Shown here piece by piece: positions 12,901 through 24,111 of a DNA stretch of 64,000 nucleotides. The notes beneath the pieces are model-generated. The model did no database searches. It was not told where the DNA came from and worked only from the letters and a program-made list of their open reading frames with translations. The translations under genes were made by a program, and so were the position numbers. Location: positions 886,457 to 950,456 of the forward strand of contig QEOQ01000573.1 of NCBI GenBank assembly GCA_010279815.1. Direction: 5' to 3'. Each line of letters opens with the position of its first letter. Position 1 is the first letter of the stretch. This stretch comes from Brachionus plicatilis (Eukaryota; Rotifera; Eurotatoria; Ploima; Brachionidae).

Positions 12901-13990
12901 CACAAGAAATAACTGGCCTAAAGTTAACTGCTCCACAAATGAATTGTGTTGATTTTTTCAAATTAATAGAACAAGCTGGTCAATCAATAAGTGGATACTG
13001 TTCAAATGATTTGTTTGGTGATACATGTTGTCAAAGCTGCAAAAGTAATTTATTTTGACAATTTTCTAGATTTTTTTCTTGTTATAAAATGATTTTAATT
13101 TTGTTTAAGAGTACAATGCTTTGGTCTGTAAGGATTCTTACTGGAATTGCTTAGAGGATGCACAATTTTGTGATGTTAAAAAAGTTTTTACCAATGGAGG
13201 ATTTGAGCTTGTAAGAGATGTTTGTTCCAAGAGTTGTGGTGATTGTTCACCAACGCCCTTAACATGTCAACAAGCTAATAACATATGCCAAAATGGTGCC
13301 ACCTGTTCAAACACAAATGTCCCTGACTCTTCGTCTTTTGGTTTTCGTTGTATTTGCAAACTAGGATATTCAGGTGAATTGTGTGAAACCAAAATTTCGG
13401 ACAATTGCTCGCCAAATCCTTGTAATAATGGTGGAACTTGTCAACAATTTGGAAGTACTGGATATGTTTGTTTATGTCCTAATAATTGTTCTGGATACAA
13501 TTGTTCTGAATGTTCAAATAACTCAGTCAGTACGTCGTCAACACCTGCAATGACAACTCAAACTGATACTCGTCCACAAGAAGAAGATTTTGACAAGGCA
13601 GCATGTGAGTATTACAAATCACAAGACCTTTGCGAGCAAAATGCCTTTATTGGTTCAAAACCTATCAAAGAAGCTTGTCCGATTACTTGCAGGAATCAAC
13701 TGAAAACAACTGCAAAACCTGTCTCTCCATCAACAGACATTAATACAGAAATTTGTAAATATTACAAATCAATAGGTTTATGTGATCAAAATGCCTTCAT
13801 TGGATCATTGACAATCAAAGAAGCATGTGCCATAACATGCAGCAACATTGAGTCAACTACTTTGACAACAACCACTTTATCCCCTTGCCAGGATGAATTT
13901 CCAGAAAGCTGCGTACTTTGGTCAAACTTCTGCTCTTTACTAAACGAATTGCCAAATAATCCATGCAAAAAAACATGTTCATTTTGTTGA
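9983..13990 (+). CDS. ADAMTS-like secreted metalloprotease with ShK and EGF domains, copy 1
   Basis: Ten exons: 9983-10058, 10110-10330, 10391-10474, 10546-10992, 11065-11234, 12075-12210, 12276-12457, 12511-12658, 12714-13044 and 13110-13990. All join in phase to about 891 residues. A signal peptide (MKLKILFYLTFLFVF) leads a prodomain ending at a furin-like RAKR (residues 194-197). The catalytic domain holds the full zinc motif HELGHNLGAAHD (from residue 382) and a Met-turn (FIMASS). A disintegrin-like/Cys-rich segment follows (DQCKMIHG, LCQILYC, DGTLCESGKVCQLGVC), as in ADAMTS proteins. The C-terminus has one ShKT domain, two EGF domains, two ShKT-like repeats and a final ShKT ending in CSFC. 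No thrombospondin type 1 repeats are seen. It probably cleaves extracellular matrix. AATAAA is at 14066-14071. Exon 9's acceptor (AAAG at 12710-12713) was chosen because it preserves the Cys pattern. Confidence 0.85.
11449..11757 (-). pseudogene. 3' end of a non-LTR retrotransposon in intron 5 of the protease gene
   Basis: The minus strand 11757-11509 reads 82 codons without interruption to a TAG. It contains RFKFFTNRVVNEWNKLPEY, the conserved C-terminal RT/LINE block. A TAC/TAG trinucleotide microsatellite at 11449-11473 forms the 3' tail. It is a 5'-truncated insertion, antisense to the host gene. It is present identically in the other arm, so it predates the duplication. Confidence 0.75.
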
Positions 13991-14200
13991 TATTTTTATT
14001 TGGTTTTTTCAAAATTTTAAATGACTAAGCAATTTTTAATTTTTCTTAAATATTTTTTTTAATTAAATAAAATTTTTCAATTTGAAATTTAAATTTTTTG
14101 GCTTTTCAGAATTACACATCTCAAATAAAAAAAAAAACGCTAAATAGTTTTCTACACATCCTGTAATAGGAAAAACTACTAAATAAATTTTAAAAAATTA

Positions 14201-16228
14201 AAAAAAAAAAATTAGGCTGCTGATGTTTGTTTCAATTCGGGAAAGTTTAAATAACGATTCTGCTTAGAGAGATAGATTCAGATGAAAACGGCGAAGTTGT
14301 TTTGAAAGGGTTAAATTCAATCGTAAAAACCTACAGTTTCGATTAAATAAAAACCACTCATTTCTACTTTAAATAGTACAAATTTTCGAAATATAAATTT
14401 GATTTCTTTAAAACTAGAGATTGATCAAAATGTGGTAAAGGGCCAATTGTAAATAGATCCCATAAACCGTTCTCTCAAAGTACAAATAAATTCCGTTGTG
14501 CTTTCGACAAAATTTTTAGTCATCTGGAAGAACGATTGTTATTTTGTAATTTGAATTTTTTAATTTTTATAATTTAATTGTCAATGACCTGAACTTTAAA
14601 TAAATAATAATAATAAATAATTACAGTACATTACTAAACAAAGTTAACCTGCTGCTTAAGCAGTTTTAAAGCTGCTCTTAAATATTACTTAAACCGCTCA
14701 CAAACACTGCTTAAGCAATGTTTCGAAACATTTTTTACTTTATTTAGAAATGGACTGTATTTGGAATAATGGTGGTGTTTGGGGTGATTGGACCGAGTGG
14801 AGATATTTTTCAAAGAAAAGATTTATTTGTGGCCTTCTTACCCAAATGTAATAGACTTAAATATAGAATGACCATACAGCCCTCTATAATATTTTAATAT
14901 TCTGCTTCAAAATTCGATCCTAATATTCTCAAAATTGATACAATTTTAATTCAAAAAACAATCAACTGGTATATAAAATGTTCGGATAAAACAGTTTGTT
15001 GCAAAAGTTTAGAAATTTATATTTGCTAACAAAATAATTGTTATCGGCAAAAATCTTTTGACCCTAATAAATAATTATTTACCTGTAAAAAAAAACCTAA
15101 AAAAAATTATTTACCTGCTAAAAATAATTAGTTTATTGCTAAAATTGCTAACTAATAAATGATTATGTATAAATTGCTAATTTAATGTAAAAAAATACCA
15201 TCTTTATTTAAAAATTATAACTTTATTGTAAAAAAAATTCAATACAAAATAATAAAATTTATTAATTTGAAAAATTTACATTTACAATTTAATTGCCTTA
15301 CTAATGCTTTAGCATCATTGGCTTTTCGACCAAGTTTAGTCTTCGGTTCGATTAAACAATTTTTTTATTTATTTGGAATTTTAACCAGCTTTTCCACTAC
15401 GGCTAATACTATTAAATGATAACAAAAATAGTTTCTTAGATAAAAGCTGCATGTACCAGCTGATGGTCAAAATCCTTATAAAGCTTACTATATAAGCCTT
15501 TTAATGATCAAGATTTCTATTTTCTTATTATTTTTTTCAATAAACTTAGTATTTTTGTAAAAATGTTTTTTTTAGCAAGAAATTAATTATTCTAAAAAAA
15601 CACAATTTGTTCTTATTTAATGCAATTTTTTTTTTAACCATAAAGTTAGTATTTTATACATGCAAATAATTTTTAGAGTGTACTAATTATCGTCCAATTG
15701 TTATTACACATATAATAGTTGGCAAAATTAATTTTTTTAATTTTTATAATTAATTCATATAATTAATTTTTTTTTGACATCAATCAAAAAACATAAAACC
15801 AAAAAATAATAGTTGGAAAAAAATATCTTAAAAAAAATAAAAGAAAAAATTGATAAAATTAATTTGAGAAAAAAACGGTTTAAAAGTTTAGCCATATTTA
15901 AACTTTTTCACTATTACTCTTGATTTACGATTAAAGACCTCAAAATTGAACTCGTCACTAAAAATAACTCTGGACCAATCTTTATATAAAGTCTTGAATT
16001 ACAGCGCTCTTTTTATTCATCCACTATTGGACTAAATTTAAGTTTTGAGTCTAATGTGATTCGTACTTTTCATAATTAATATGTATTTTAATGATATGCC
16101 AAAAAAGCTTCATCACTTTTGTAAGTTGTTCGTCAAATATGGCAAACTAATAGCAATAATCAAATACAATCTTGATAGAAAAATGAAAAAATAGAAAAAT
16201 TGAAAAATGCTGCAAGATGACTTGAATA
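14201..16228. other. Spacer between palindrome arms, left part
   Basis: AT-rich DNA unique to the spacer. I see no intact gene. Weak transposon traces occur: a Tc1/mariner-like block at 15890-15985 and an NYRPI-like RT motif near 15680-15712 that is too short to call. Confidence 0.5.
15890..15985 (-). pseudogene. Tc1/mariner transposase remnant
   Basis: Read on the minus strand, the frame gives DWSRVIFSDEFNFEVF followed by basic residues, matching the W-x-x-V-I-F-S-D-E block around the second catalytic Asp of Tc1/mariner transposases. Stops lie on both sides and no terminal repeats were found. Confidence 0.55.
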
Positions 16229-17067
16229 CAGTGCACTCGCGCTATAACGATTCGCTTTATTACGAATATCGCGTTACAGCGAATGATGTATAAGCCCCGA
16301 TTTCCTCTCCATTCAAATCAATGGCTAAAAAAATATCATATTACGAATATGAAATTATGAAAAATTCGCTACTGCGAATGGGAAATCAAAGCCCATTTTC
16401 ATACTTAACTTATACATAACAACGTTAATTGTCACTTTCTTTAACGAATACAATCTTTTTTTAGCACATTCGTTATAATTTTTGTTTATGACAGAAAATC
16501 GCAAAATACTTCTTTTCGTAGACAATTTTAGTGGTCACAAACAACAAGAGCTTTCTAATGTTAAAATAGAATTCTTCCCAGCAAACATGACATCAGTACT
16601 GCAGCCAATGGATCAAGGTGTTATTGCATCATTCAAAATGAAATACAGAAGCCTAATGATGCAAGAAAAAATTGAATCAATCGAATACAGTTCAACTTCT
16701 AAACAAATCGATGTTTTGGATGCAATTTATAAATTAAAAACTGCTTGGGTCAGCGTGGGACCATCTACAATATCAGCATGCTTTAGAAAAGGAGGATTCA
16801 AAAAATCGTCTAATTTGGATATCATTGAGTCTATTGACAACAATCAGCTAGAGTTTGAGAAACTAGGTTCAGTGTTGACAAACAAAATTGTGAATTTTGA
16901 CAAATATGCCTTTCAACATTGTGATGATTTGGTTCCTTCTGGTGAGACATACAGCGATGATTTAGTTGCATTGGAACAAGGTGAGCAAACCGAAGAAGCA
17001 GAACCATCCCTAACCATAGAAACAGAAACAGAGTTTATAAGCAATTCGTTGTAGCGCGAGTGCACTG
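16229..17067 (+). mobile_element. Tigger/pogo-type DNA transposon, internally deleted
   Basis: Terminal inverted repeats begin CAGTGCACTCGCGCTA and are nearly identical for about 27 bp at both ends. A TA target duplication flanks them (16227-16228 and 17068-17069). The left end continues into Tigger-like sequence with repeated TTACGAAT. At 839 bp it is shorter than an autonomous element and keeps only the 3' part of the transposase. Confidence 0.85.
16482..17054 (+). pseudogene. C-terminal part of a Tigger-like DDE transposase
   Basis: An open frame of 190 codons lies inside the 839-bp element. It starts with KILLFVDNFSGHK (second catalytic Asp region) and continues with FFPANMTSVLQPMDQGVIASF, WVSVGPSTISACFRKGGF and an acidic tail, in the order found in the DDE_1/CENP-B-like superfamily. 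The CENP-B-type DNA-binding half and the first catalytic Asp are missing, so it is a remnant. The visible frame is intact, suggesting recent activity. Confidence 0.85.
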
Positions 17068-17169
17068 TAAATTGATCGAATCTGAGTGGCGTATGATTTT
17101 CAATTTTGATAAATGGAAGGTTATACGAGTATTTGATAATAATTAAAAATGATGATCAAGTCGAGTCTT

Positions 17170-17427
17170 CTAAGATGGATCTGGAATTGTGTATATTCTT
17201 GATGAATCATTCTCGGAAAGAGATCTCGGAGTCCGAATAATGTCCAATCTTAAGTTGGAGATCAATGTAGGCTAGCAGCTATGCGGTGCAACACAGCACT
17301 TGCAACCATTCAAAAAACAATTAAATCAATGCATGTCAAAATGCTCAACTCATTGTACAAGACATATGTAAGACCACATTTGGAATATGCTTTAGAAGGG
17401 TGGCGTCCTTACAATAGAAAGGAAAGG
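17170..17427 (+). pseudogene. Non-LTR reverse transcriptase C-terminal fragment
   Basis: The frame reads SFSERDLGVRIMSNLKLE, then after a stop and frame change reads ATIQKTI..MLNSLYKTYVRPHLEY and GWRPYNRKE. This is the typical LINE segment downstream of the RT palm. It ends abruptly at 17427, where a 15-base T run and palindrome-arm sequence begin. Confidence 0.75.
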
Positions 17428-17474
17428 TTTTTTTTTTTTTTTGAGATGTGTAATTCTGAAAAGCCAAAAAATTT
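17428..17474 (-). repeat. Short third copy of palindrome-arm sequence at the gap edge
   Basis: Fifteen T's followed by 32 bp identical to 17964-17995 of the right arm (protease 3' flank), then the gap. In the arm the same 32 bp is preceded by T11-ATTT rather than T15. In gene orientation this reads as protease 3' flank followed by an A tail abutting a LINE fragment. Either a retrocopy end or overlapping contig ends would explain it. Confidence 0.7.
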
Positions 17475-17886
17475 NNNNNNNNNNNNNNNNNNNNNNNNNN
17501 NNNNNNNNNNNNNNNNNNNNNNNNNNNNNNNNNNNNNNNNNNNNNNNNNNNNNNNNNNNNNNNNNNNNNNNNNNNNNNNNNNNNNNNNNNNNNNNNNNNN
17601 NNNNNNNNNNNNNNNNNNNNNNNNNNNNNNNNNNNNNNNNNNNNNNNNNNNNNNNNNNNNNNNNNNNNNNNNNNNNNNNNNNNNNNNNNNNNNNNNNNNN
17701 NNNNNNNNNNNNNNNNNNNNNNNNNNNNNNNNNNNNNNNNNNNNNNNNNNNNNNNNNNNNNNNNNNNNNNNNNNNNNNNNNNNNNNNNNNNNNNNNNNNN
17801 NNNNNNNNNNNNNNNNNNNNNNNNNNNNNNNNNNNNNNNNNNNNNNNNNNNNNNNNNNNNNNNNNNNNNNNNNNNNNNNNNNNNNN
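17475..17886. other. Assembly gap (412 N)
   Basis: Undetermined bases at the inner edge of the right palindrome arm. The true spacer length and the inner arm boundary cannot be known from this sequence. Confidence 0.99.
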
Positions 17887-18096
17887 TAATTTTTTAAAAT
17901 TTATTTAGTAGTTTTTCCTATTACAGGATGTGTAGAAAACTATTTAGCGTTTTTTTTTTTATTTGAGATGTGTAATTCTGAAAAGCCAAAAAATTTAAAT
18001 TTCAAATTGAAAAATTTTATTTAATTAAAAAAAATATTTAAGAAAAATTAAAAATTGCTTAGTCATTTAAAATTTTGAAAAAACCAAATAAAAATA

Positions 18097-21000
18097 TCAA
18101 CAAAATGAACATGTTTTTTTGCATGGATTATTTGGCAATTCGTTTAGTAAAGAGCAGAAGTTTGACCAAAGTACGCAGCTTTCTGGAAATTCATCCTGGC
18201 AAGGGGATAAAGTGGTTGTTGTCAAAGTAGTTGACTCAATGTTGCTGCATGTTATGGCACATGCTTCTTTGATTGTCAATGATCCAATGAAGGCATTTTG
18301 ATCACATAAACCTATTGATTTGTAATATTTACAAATTTCTGTATTAATGTCTGTTGATGGAGAGACAGGTTTTGCAGTTGTTTTCAGTTGATTCCTGCAA
18401 GTAATCGGACAAGCTTCTTTGATAGGTTTTGAACCAATAAAGGCATTTTGCTCGCAAAGGTCTTGTGATTTGTAATACTCACATGCTGCCTTGTCAAAAT
18501 CTTCTTCTTGTGGACGAGTATCAGTTTGAGTTGTCATTGCAGGTGTTGACGACGTACTGACTGAGTTATTTGAACATTCAGAACAATTGTATCCAGAACA
18601 ATTATTAGGACATAAACAAACATATCCAGTACTTCCAAATTGTTGACAAGTTCCACCATTATTACAAGGATTTGGCGAGCAATTGTCCGAAATTTTGGTT
18701 TCACACAATTCACCTGAATATCCTAGTTTGCAAATACAACGAAAACCAAAAGACGAAGAGTCAGGGACATTTGTGTTTGAACAGGTGGCACCATTTTGGC
18801 ATATGTTATTAGCTTGTTGACATGTTAAGGGCGTTGGTGAACAATCACCACAACTCTTGGAACAAACATCTCTTACAAGCTCAAATCCTCCATTGGTAAA
18901 AACTTTTTTAACATCACAAAATTGTGCATCCTCTAAGCAATTCCAGTAAGAATCCTTACAGACCAAAGCATTGTACTCTTAAACAAAATTAAAATCATTT
19001 TATAACAAGAAAAAAATCTAGAAAATTGTCAAAATAAATTACTTTTGCAGCTTTGACAACATGTATCACCAAACAAATCATTTGAACAGTATCCACTTAT
19101 TGATTGACCAGCTTGTTCTATTAATTTGAAAAAATCAACACAATTCATTTGTGGAGCAGTTAACTTTAGGCCAGTTATTTCTTGTGTAACAAGTCCATCG
19201 CCAAAAAGGCAAGTTCCTCGTCTAGTGTTTGTTTTTGGAGAGCATACACCAAGTTGACAAACTTTACCAGACTCGCATAATGTGCCATCAGCTGCTCCAG
19301 TTCTTCCTTCACAAATAGATGTTGTCGCATTTCTGCGGCAATAAAGAATTTGACATAATGAATTTGAATTTATCTTTATGATTTTTGAACAAAAATAAAA
19401 ATGATTTTTGTTTAAGAAAAAAACATACTGTACAAAAAGATGCAGTGGGTCCATGAATCATTTTGCACTGGTCATCTGGTGAAAGGAATTCGCCAGGTTG
19501 TTTGTCTTTGGTGAGATTGTTTTCGACTAAACTTTGGGCTTTATTTAATAAACATTGGGCCTGTTGCGAAGCACCACTTGAATAAAGGAAAAAAATAAAT
19601 ATAGTTAGACATTGGTGATTTTATTTTACGTCAAGCTAGGGTTCAAAAGAAAACTTTTGAATTGTTCAATCGAACATGACGAAAAACGATTCAAATTTCC
19701 TCCTGTTAATGATGAAGCCATAATGAAGCGTTGATTTTGAGTTGGTATGCATTGTGCATAAAAGTCGTCATGAGCAGCACCCAAATTATGACCAAGCTCA
19801 TGAGCAATGACCTTGTTAAGTAAACAAAATTAAAATTATTTAATTATTCTTTTGTCGATTCAAATAAAATACTTACAATCATATTAGAAAATCCACCGAA
19901 ATCTTCGTTGATTGAAAACTTTAGATTTGAACATATGGCACCAGGACAATAGCCAGCTGTGCCAGCTCGTTGTGATATTGGCAATGAAATATCGTTTGAT
20001 AATAATTCTTTGCTTTTAAAATTTAATCAATTAAATCGGAAATTTATTAAATTATTAAATTATTAAATTGTATTTTATTAAACTAGATTGTACAAAAAGA
20101 TTCTATTGCTTTTCGCTTTTTTAATAATTCTTTCATATCTGATCTGATCTTAAAGAATTATTAAAATCTGATTTTTAGAATTTTTATTGCCAACTTTTCA
20201 GTTTGTATTTAGTATTTTGAATTGAAGTTTGCCTAAAAAAATTTTTCAGTCGAAATATTATTCAAAACTTTAAAAAAAAAAGCATTGAATTAAATACTGG
20301 ATTTTTTTTTCAATATTGAATTTAATAAAGGAATCAATTACAGTCTAAACACAAGATCCGGGAGCCGAAGGTATGAATTAAGGAGAAATAGCTATTGTCT
20401 AACGCGTGAACATGTAAAGAATTGTCTTCCTAGATTTAAATTTTTTACAAATAGAGTCGTGAATGAATGGAACAAACTCCCGGAATATGTGGTAAATGCA
20501 AAGAACCTTAATAGTATTAAAGCGAAGCTTGATTTTTGGATGTCGAAACGAAAAGAAACGACTGCTACAGCTCTTTAGAGTTATGCTTAGATAAAATCTA
20601 AGCTGCAGTTTAAACTACTACTACTATTACTACTACTAATATGTATCTTTGATTAGAACAAAATTTTCTCGTTTACTAAACTTTTTTCCTTTTTTTTTAA
20701 ATTAACCTTTTCTAAATATTAAAGCATTTGTATAACTTCAATCTTTAATTAAACTAAATTTATTAAATTGAATTTAATTTTTTTTTAATTTTTTTTTCCA
20801 AATTCATTATTAATGAGTTATCTCAGTGAAATTAATCATTTTTTTAACTTACTCGAAAAGCGCTGCTGCATGATCGAATTCAAAAGAAAACTGCTTTGAG
20901 TTTATGAAATTGGCAAAATTTTGCAAAGTCTTGTCAGTTACCAGCGTTTGTTTGCCATTATAAATGGGATAATTCAAGTCACCACTTGCTTGACTGCTCA

Positions 21001-22104
21001 GCCATTGTTCGTCTTTTGTTTCCTTTTACGAAAAAAATTATAAAAATAATTATTTAGTTTTTATTTAAGCTTTGGCTTAAGTTTGTTAGCTTACAGTTAT
21101 GATCAATAGACTGGTTAGAACAATGTTAATTTTCATATCTGGATCATTTGCCAACGATTCCTGGTATCGTTGATTTACACCATTTATCAGATGAGAATAA
21201 TAGTGTCTCATCAAAGCAAAAACTTTTTGATCATCAGTAGTTGCAGCTAATTTTTGAAACTTATCTAAAACACTTGTATCTGTCACTAGTAAAAGTTCTA
21301 CATTTAATTCAATCGGTTGACCATTAACTGCTCGCTTTGCTCTTGGCTTGATGGTAAAATTTCTTCTCAATTTCAAGTCATCGATCACAAATGGAACAAT
21401 TAATTCTCGTTTTTGGATAACATGTCTATTTCCTTTGGTCAATTTTTTGTCCAAACCTCTTTTGCTTCTTTCTTGAATCAAATTATCAGGTAAGATATCC
21501 AAAACTGTTTGGGATTCATCATCTGAATGAATTGTGGCCATCTAGAATTCAAGATTTAAAATACAAAATTAATCTTTTTCAAATTATAAATTCAATAAAA
21601 AAAATTACAAACCACTTTGAACGAATTTTTATCATCTTGATCTTGTATCAGTCTAGCATAACCCTTACCGCCTTCCATATCATAGTCTTCTCCATCCTTT
21701 AGCATTTTTTAATAAATAAAAACAAAATTTTTGTATCATTTTAATTCTATTCATACTTGACTTTTTTGGTTGTATCTGACAGGCTGAGAAGTTTCTCTAT
21801 CCAATGTGTAGATTTCAGCTGAATTTGTCTTGATAAATTTTCTACGTAAGAATCGTCTTTGGTTTAGAGTTCCGGAGTGCATAAACGTCAAGTTAAAATG
21901 ATCCGGAAACAATTCAGTTTTATTTTGAATTTGAATTTCAAAACTGTCCAATACTGTAAATTTTTGACTCGATTGATCTAATTAAAATCATAAACTCAAA
22001 AATTCCACAAATTTATTCAAAAATTTACTCTGGCCAATGGTCTTGGAAGTGATGATTTTAAAAACAAATAAAAATGTTAAATAGAATAAAATTTTTAGTT
22101 TCAT
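18097..22104 (-). CDS. ADAMTS-like secreted metalloprotease with ShK and EGF domains, copy 2
   Basis: Mirror image of the gene at 9983-13990, transcribed toward it. Exons are 22029-22104, 21757-21977, 21613-21696, 21095-21541, 20853-21022, 19877-20012, 19630-19811, 19429-19576, 19043-19373 and 18097-18977. Where compared, the translated exons are identical to copy 1, including signal peptide, RAKR site, HELGHNLGAAHD zinc motif and the ShK/EGF tail. Both copies should be functional if real. With identical introns and flanks, the pair is either a very recent duplication, a palindrome kept identical by gene conversion, or an assembly artefact at the gap. If real, the two genes converge tail to tail across the spacer. 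Confidence 0.82.
20330..20638 (+). pseudogene. LINE 3' end in intron 5 of protease copy 2
   Basis: Mirror of the fragment at 11449-11757: an 82-codon uninterrupted C-terminal RT tail ending in TAG at 20576-20578, then a trinucleotide TAC microsatellite at 20614-20638. Confidence 0.75.
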
Positions 22105-22564
22105 GTTGCTGGTTGTGTTTATTTTTAAGTTTTTTAATTCAGTTTTAATTTTTATTAAATTGGTTTATCGAAATCAATATTTATAACCAAAATTATTTAA
22201 TAATTTCATCAAAAAGATATTTCAAAATTTTTTTAATTTCATTTTAAAAAACTGTTTGCTTAAACATCAAATTAAGGAATTCAAAACAACCTTACTTCAA
22301 TAGACTGCAATATTTTATGTTAGAATTTTCGATTTTAATAATAATCTTTTATTTAGATGGTTAACAATTTTGAGTAGAAAAGTTTAATTCATGACTGAAA
22401 AACTTGTTTTCTTTATTAAAAATTCTATGAAATTCTTAAAAGTAAGAATTAATTTTGTTTGATTCTTTTTTATGCAATTAAAACTTAAGATTTGAAATTT
22501 CATAGATTAAAAAGCTAAAAGCTGCATCAGATATTTTGAGTCATATTTGCACATTTCATATTTC

Positions 22565-23486
22565 ATTATATTTTTTTACTGATTTATTTTTCAGTTTATT
22601 TCAATTACAAATGCAATTTTTATAATCAGTTAATTTAAATTAACAAAAAAATAATGATTTATAATTAATTAAGCTGTGTTTCTAAGATTCAAAGTTAAAT
22701 CAAAAAAATTCAGTTATGCATAAAAAATTTTAATCATTTGGCAAATAAATGGTAAAGATTACCAAGAGATGGAGCCTTATCATACAGAGACAAAACAAAA
22801 TAATTCAAAAAATATTTCTATAATTAATTATTTCGTATTTAATTTCAATTTTTAATAAACATATTTAGAAAAAAAAAGTTATTTTTTTTTCACAGCAGGA
22901 TATTTTATAATCAAGATATTTAATAGGCATCAATAAATGATTTTGTAGTTTTTAAAGTTTTAACTGGAGTAATTAACTCCCGGTTTTCATTCAAAAATAG
23001 GTTTTATCCTTGTGATGTATTAGGTTTTAAGCCTTTTTTAAAAAAAAAGAAAAGAGAAAAATTGAAAAAACTTAACGCTGTCAGTTTGTAAAACTACAGT
23101 GTTTAAGATTGAAGTATAGAAAAGAATAATATAACTTTGAAATAGCTAGTGAATTATTTTCTTCAGTTTATGTTTAGCATGTTTTGGCTTATTGTTTTTG
23201 CTTGGTATATAAGAGGGTTTTATAACTTTATTTGGGGCTTTTTCTGTTTTTTTGAATAAAGAAATTGAAAAAAGAGAATTTGACTTTTTCTTAGTGAAGA
23301 ATATTATAATCCTATCCAAACTATTAATAAACTTTAATTAGCATTAGATGAAAAATTATCTAAAAATGAAAAAACTTAAATAATAACAATTAAATGAAAA
23401 AAAAATTAAAATCATTAAAAAAATCATGACAGCAACTAATTGAAAGTAAGGTAGTTTAAGATAGAATGGAGAACTATTTCAAATTA
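22565..23486. other. Intergenic, no gene seen
   Basis: AT-rich DNA outside the palindrome. A TATATAAGAG-like motif occurs near 23204, but no downstream reading frame supports a promoter. Confidence 0.45.
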
Positions 23487-24111
23487 CAGTCTCTTTTATC
23501 AGGAACTCCTTTATCGGTAAAATTTCACATTCGTACTATTTTTCACGGTCCCTACTCCCTCTTTTTCATTCGTAATAAAACACAAGATTACTTAAACATA
23601 TTTATAATATAAAAAGAACTTTTTAATCTGTATTTTTTTGTAAAATAAATTAAGGCTCAGCAATTAAATTAATTAGAAAAAACAATGAATGAGGCGGTAA
23701 TAAGGTCTAAACGAAAAAAAAAGAATTGAAATTGAACAAAAGAGAAGAATTTGCTTGTTTTCTGAGACTGATCCGAACATTTCACAAAAACAGCTAATTC
23801 AAAAATTAGCAAGTGAATTTAAAATTCGGATTCCTGCCTCTACCATAAGTGATATTCTGAAAAATAAAAAAAGATACATAAATTTCGATAGTTTAAATAA
23901 ATAAAGAGAAAGAGCTCTACATCTTTGGTATTGCGATAAGCGCTCTAAAAACTTGCCTGTACGTGACAAAATGTTAATGCAAATTCTTTTACTCTTTTAA
24001 TCGTAAAAAATTTCAAAAACTCAAAATTACGGATTAAAACTTAATCGTAAAATTTAATTCGTAGTGGTTTTTTTTGGGTTCCGAGCGTTCCGGATAAAAG
24101 AGCTTAGACTG
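23487..24111 (+). mobile_element. Short Tigger/pogo-like transposon with a CENP-B-type HTH remnant
   Basis: Ends are CAGTCT...CTCTTTTATC and its complement (right end GATAAAAGAGCTTAGACTG), flanked by TA at 23485-23486 and 24112-24113. The two ends differ by small indels. Inside, 23735-23900 reads KRRICLFSETDPNISQKQL and then FKIRIPASTISDILKNK, typical of the psq/CENP-B N-terminal helix-turn-helix of Tigger transposases, and is soon stopped. Its terminal repeats differ from those of the element at 16229-17067, so it is a separate family. Confidence 0.75.

Larger units (their letters stand above)
9523..14200 (+). repeat. Left arm of a 4,678-bp inverted duplication
   Basis: The reverse complement of this segment is 17887-22564: each position x pairs with 32087-x. 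All four longest reading frames, the intronic LINE fragment, the microsatellite and even an 11-base A/T run have the same length in both arms, and I saw no mismatch where I compared them. Similarity stops sharply at 9523/22564. On the inner side the right arm runs into an assembly gap at 17886, so the true inner limit is uncertain. Confidence 0.93.
17887..22564 (-). repeat. Right arm of the 4,678-bp inverted duplication
   Basis: Reverse complement of 9523-14200, with no length differences detected. The outer boundary is at 22564, where GAAATATGAAATGTG-type sequence gives way to unrelated DNA. The inner edge coincides with the assembly gap, so the arm may be longer than seen. Confidence 0.93.

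Noticed and set aside
14752..14815. IMVVFGVIGPSG-like reading resembling the mariner MVWG block
   Set aside because: Opposite strand to the nearby SDE block and not extendable; could be chance.
17281..17908. Long open frames crossing 17475-17886
   Set aside because: They run through undetermined bases; only the part before 17427 is real LINE sequence.
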